Position numbers and translations under genes: made by a program
Part shown: positions 62,343 to 64,000 of the stretch, one piece after another
How the letters are laid out: each line of letters begins with the position of its first letter
Position numbering within the stretch: position 1 is the first letter of the stretch
Notes under the pieces: generated by a model
Told to the model about the DNA's origin: nothing
The model's database searches: none
What the model saw: only the letters and a program-made list of their open reading frames with translations
Source: Oscillatoriaceae cyanobacterium Prado104
GTDB lineage: Bacteria > Cyanobacteriota > Cyanobacteriia > Cyanobacteriales > Microcoleaceae
Direction of reading: 5' to 3'
DNA length: 64,000 bases
NCBI GenBank assembly: GCA_025454405.1
Contig: JALOON010000001.1
Location: 124,001 to 188,000, forward strand

Positions 62343-62500
62343 GTTTTGAATTTTGAGTTTTGAGTTAAAGACAGTTCTGAAGTTCACAACTCAAAAGTCA
62401 GAACTTCCCCAATCCCCAATCCCCAATCTAAAATCTAAAATCTAAAATCTAAAATCTCTCAATCTAAAATCTAAAATCTAAAATCTAAAATCTAAAATGC
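62343..62500. repeat. STRR array after folK
   Basis: GTTTTGA/ATTTTGA units (62336-62365), then CCCCAAT and AATCTAA/AAATCTA heptamer runs to 62500. The array overlaps the folK stop codon. Confidence 0.9.
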
Positions 62501-62559
62501 TATGCGATCGCTTATCATATTTTAAATCGGTGCAATCCAACATTATTCGCTCCTAGCCT

Positions 62560-63108
62560 ATGCCCTTCGGTCAAGAATTACCCCAACTTATCCAACAGCG
62601 CCTGTTTTACCAAGGACGCAAATTTAACTTTGACGTGGCCACCCTCCGCCTTCCCAACAGCGCTGTCGGCGACTGGGAATGCATTCGCCACCCCGGCGGA
62701 GCACTTGCTGTTCCCGTCACTCCCGAAGGTAAACTCGTTTTGGTGCGGCAATACCGCTTTGCTGCTAAAGGGCGGATTTTAGAATTTCCTGCAGGGACGA
62801 TCGAAATTAATGAAGATCCGGCAAAAACCATCGAACGCGAAATTGAAGAAGAAACCGGATACCGCGCGGGAAAATGGCAAAAATTGGGAGAATTCTTTCT
62901 CGCCCCCGGCTATTCGGACGAAATAATTTATGCTTTTTTAGCGCAAGATTTAGTCAAGTTGGAAAAGCCGCCCGCACAAGATGATGATGAAGACATGGAA
63001 ACAGTTTTATTCACTCCTGAAGAGTTAGAAAAAGCTATCTTAGCTGGCGATCCAATTGATGCGAAATCAATTTCTAGTTTTTTCTTAGCGCGCCCTTTTT
63101 TGATGTGA
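62560..63108 (+). CDS. Nudix hydrolase (ADP-ribose pyrophosphatase-like)
   Basis: 182 residues. Full Nudix box: GTIEINEDPAKTIEREIEEETGY (about 91-113, RE..EE core intact). Upstream VLVRQYRFAAKGRILEFPAG and downstream FFLAPGYSDEIIYAFLAQDL match the ADP-ribose pyrophosphatase subfamily (NUDT5/NudF-like), which splits ADP-ribose to AMP and ribose 5-phosphate. DMETVLFTPEELEKAI closes the domain. Cytosolic. Follows folK on the same strand after an STRR of 217 bp. Confidence 0.88.
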   Translation: MPFGQELPQLIQQRLFYQGRKFNFDVATLRLPNSAVGDWECIRHPGGALAVPVTPEGKLVLVRQYRFAAKGRILEFPAGTIEINEDPAKTIEREIEEETGYRAGKWQKLGEFFLAPGYSDEIIYAFLAQDLVKLEKPPAQDDDEDMETVLFTPEELEKAILAGDPIDAKSISSFFLARPFLM

Positions 63109-63202
63109 AGCAGATGAGTGGGCGATCGATAATATACTGTTGAAATAACAGTAAGGTACGCAACCATCGGTGTTAACTTAATATCGATGGCGGTGTCAGA
63201 TT

Positions 63203-63305
63203 GCTGTTTAACCATTAGATATAGATCCCCCCTAGCCCCCCTTAAGAAGAGGGGGGGACCGGAGAGTTCTTTAAGTCCCCCTTTTTAAGGGGGATCTAGA
63301 CTTTG
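63203..63305. repeat. R5 repeat (inverted orientation)
   Basis: AGATTGCTGTTTAACCATTA, GATCCCCCCTAGCCCCCCTT, AAGAGGGGGGGACCGGAGAG and AAGGGGGATCTAGACTTTGG. Its edges match those of the copies at 12845 and 16548 read the other way. The rest of 63109-63504 shows only a short AATCTAA heptamer run (63465-63500) next to the photolyase start. Confidence 0.8.
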
Positions 63306-63504
63306 GTAAAAATGAGATTTTTAGTTGGTTTCAATTTTAAGTTGCTACCAATGGGTGCGCGAGACTACTCTACATATTACTTGAGTTTAGCTGCCAGGCA
63401 GATGCTGGGAACGCATTCTTAAAATCTCTGTCTCTAGTAGCAAGACGCGCAGCGCGCATTAAATTAGAATCTAAAATCTAAAATCTAAAATCTAAAATCA
63501 TCAA

Positions 63505-64000
63505 ATGTCCGATCTCATTTTATTTTGGCACCGCCGCGACTTGCGAATTTGTGACAACATCGGACTGGCTGCGGCGCGCCAGCAAAGCCCGAAAGTAGTC
63601 GGTATTTTTTGTCTCGATCGCGCTATTCTCGATCGCGATGACGTAGCGCCAGCCAGAGTTAAATATATGATAGGTTGCTTGCGCAATCTCCAGCAACGTT
63701 ACAGGGAAGCAGGCAGTCAATTGCTGGTAATTCAAGATGAACCGAGTCGCGGCATCCCAAAATTAGCAACGGCTATAAATGCTAAAGCAATATTTTGGAA
63801 TTGGGACGTTGAACCCTACGCAAAACAGCGCGATCGAGCCGTATTAACTGCCCTCCAACAAGCCGGAATTCGAGTCGAAAACTTTTGGGATCAACTGCTG
63901 CATTCCCCCGACGAACTGCGCAGCGGTACGGGGCAACCATACACAGTTTACACCCCTTTTTGGAAAAATTGGATCGCCAAACCTAAAGCCGAACCAGTAG
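63505..64000 (+). CDS. phr: Deoxyribodipyrimidine photolyase (5' part only)
   Basis: 165 codons to the right edge. ATG 63505 gives MSDLILFWHRRDLRICDNIG, the N-terminal photolyase (antenna) domain; KVVGIFCLDRAIL, RNLQQRYREAGSQLLVIQDE, FWNWDVEPYAKQRD and QPYTVYTPFWKNW are typical of class I CPD photolyases or cryptochromes. The FAD-binding half lies beyond the window. Uses blue light to split pyrimidine dimers, useful to a sun-exposed mat former. Confidence 0.9.
   Translation, partial: MSDLILFWHRRDLRICDNIGLAAARQQSPKVVGIFCLDRAILDRDDVAPARVKYMIGCLRNLQQRYREAGSQLLVIQDEPSRGIPKLATAINAKAIFWNWDVEPYAKQRDRAVLTALQQAGIRVENFWDQLLHSPDELRSGTGQPYTVYTPFWKNWIAKPKAEPV

Overview
The window looks like chromosomal DNA of a filamentous, non-heterocystous cyanobacterium of the Oscillatoriales (Microcoleus/Oscillatoria-like; genus is inference). 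Signs are the very dense HIP1 octamer GCGATCGC, heptanucleotide tandem repeats (STRRs) in many spacers, cyanobacterial or plastid-type families (DUF2854, Ycf23/DUF561, DUF928, DUF2301, CHAT-TPR proteins) and an Asp-rich, plant-type HemB. No rRNA, tRNA, phage, CRISPR array or complete insertion sequence was found.

Layout. 0-10 kb: 5' part of an ABC exporter, an AAA ATPase fused to a PD-(D/E)XK-like domain, tandem GNAT acetyltransferases, a relic of a VWA gene, a large protein with seven 31-residue repeats, and the intact VWA protein. 10-13 kb: two small unknown genes, DUF2854, then a graveyard where a subtilase relic and a broken Ser/Thr kinase end exactly at dispersed repeats. 13-20 kb: a signalling block on the minus strand (response regulator, CHASE2 histidine kinase, DUF928 protein, TPR-CHAT caspase-like protein) with a plus-strand toxin-antitoxin pair sitting between regulator and kinase. 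20-31 kb: sbcC, a Crp/Fnr-type regulator and hemB with two Fur-box-like palindromes, a Uma2 protein, an aminotransferase and aminopeptidase P. 31-38 kb: a DUF2281/VapC module, a 1405-residue RTX lipase-like secreted protein and a short NB-ARC protein preceded by a GGCTCA array. 38-47 kb: glucokinase, glycogen debranching enzyme and treZ-treY, together a glycogen-to-trehalose set. 47-53 kb: dprA, a YdcF-type membrane protein, DUF2301, a CcbP-like protein, ycf23 and a creatininase-family amidase. 53-61 kb: a WGxxGxxG protein and a compact six-gene minus-strand cluster: O-carbamoyltransferase, SxtJ-like, SxtK-like/DUF5989 (54 aa), an SGNH hydrolase and two SGNH-like membrane-anchored paralogs. 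61-64 kb: a zinc-ribbon membrane protein, folK, a Nudix hydrolase and the start of a photolyase.

The two most interesting themes are (1) the carbamoyltransferase/SxtJ/SxtK/SGNH cluster, which carries the hallmark accessory genes of saxitoxin-type carbamoylation beside three putative acyl-ester or transferase-like enzymes but no toxin core, suggesting glycan or envelope carbamoylation/acylation; and (2) how dispersed repeats shape genes. A palindromic repeat (R1) appears as three in-frame 39-bp units inside the carbamoyltransferase and supplies the end of the creatininase gene; heptamer repeats supply the stop codons of treY, folK and DUF2301; and R3/R4 repeats abut three truncated genes.

Repeat names used here: R1 (GTAGTG..ACTTCAGTC hairpin), R2 (GAGGCAGAGCCTC / CCAGGCAGAGCCTGG), R3 (TGTAGGGGCGGGTTCGC ... 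AAACCCGCCC), R4 (AGTCCTCT..AGAGGACT with CAGGGG..CCCCTG), R5 (GATCCCCCCTAGCCCCCC ... AAGAAGGGGG), R6 (ACCCGGTTTCT hairpin), R7 (AAGGGCGATCGCACTTTTT), R8 (GCGAGCGGGGACGCTCGCACT), R9 (GGTGCGC..GCGCACC), STRR (heptamers).
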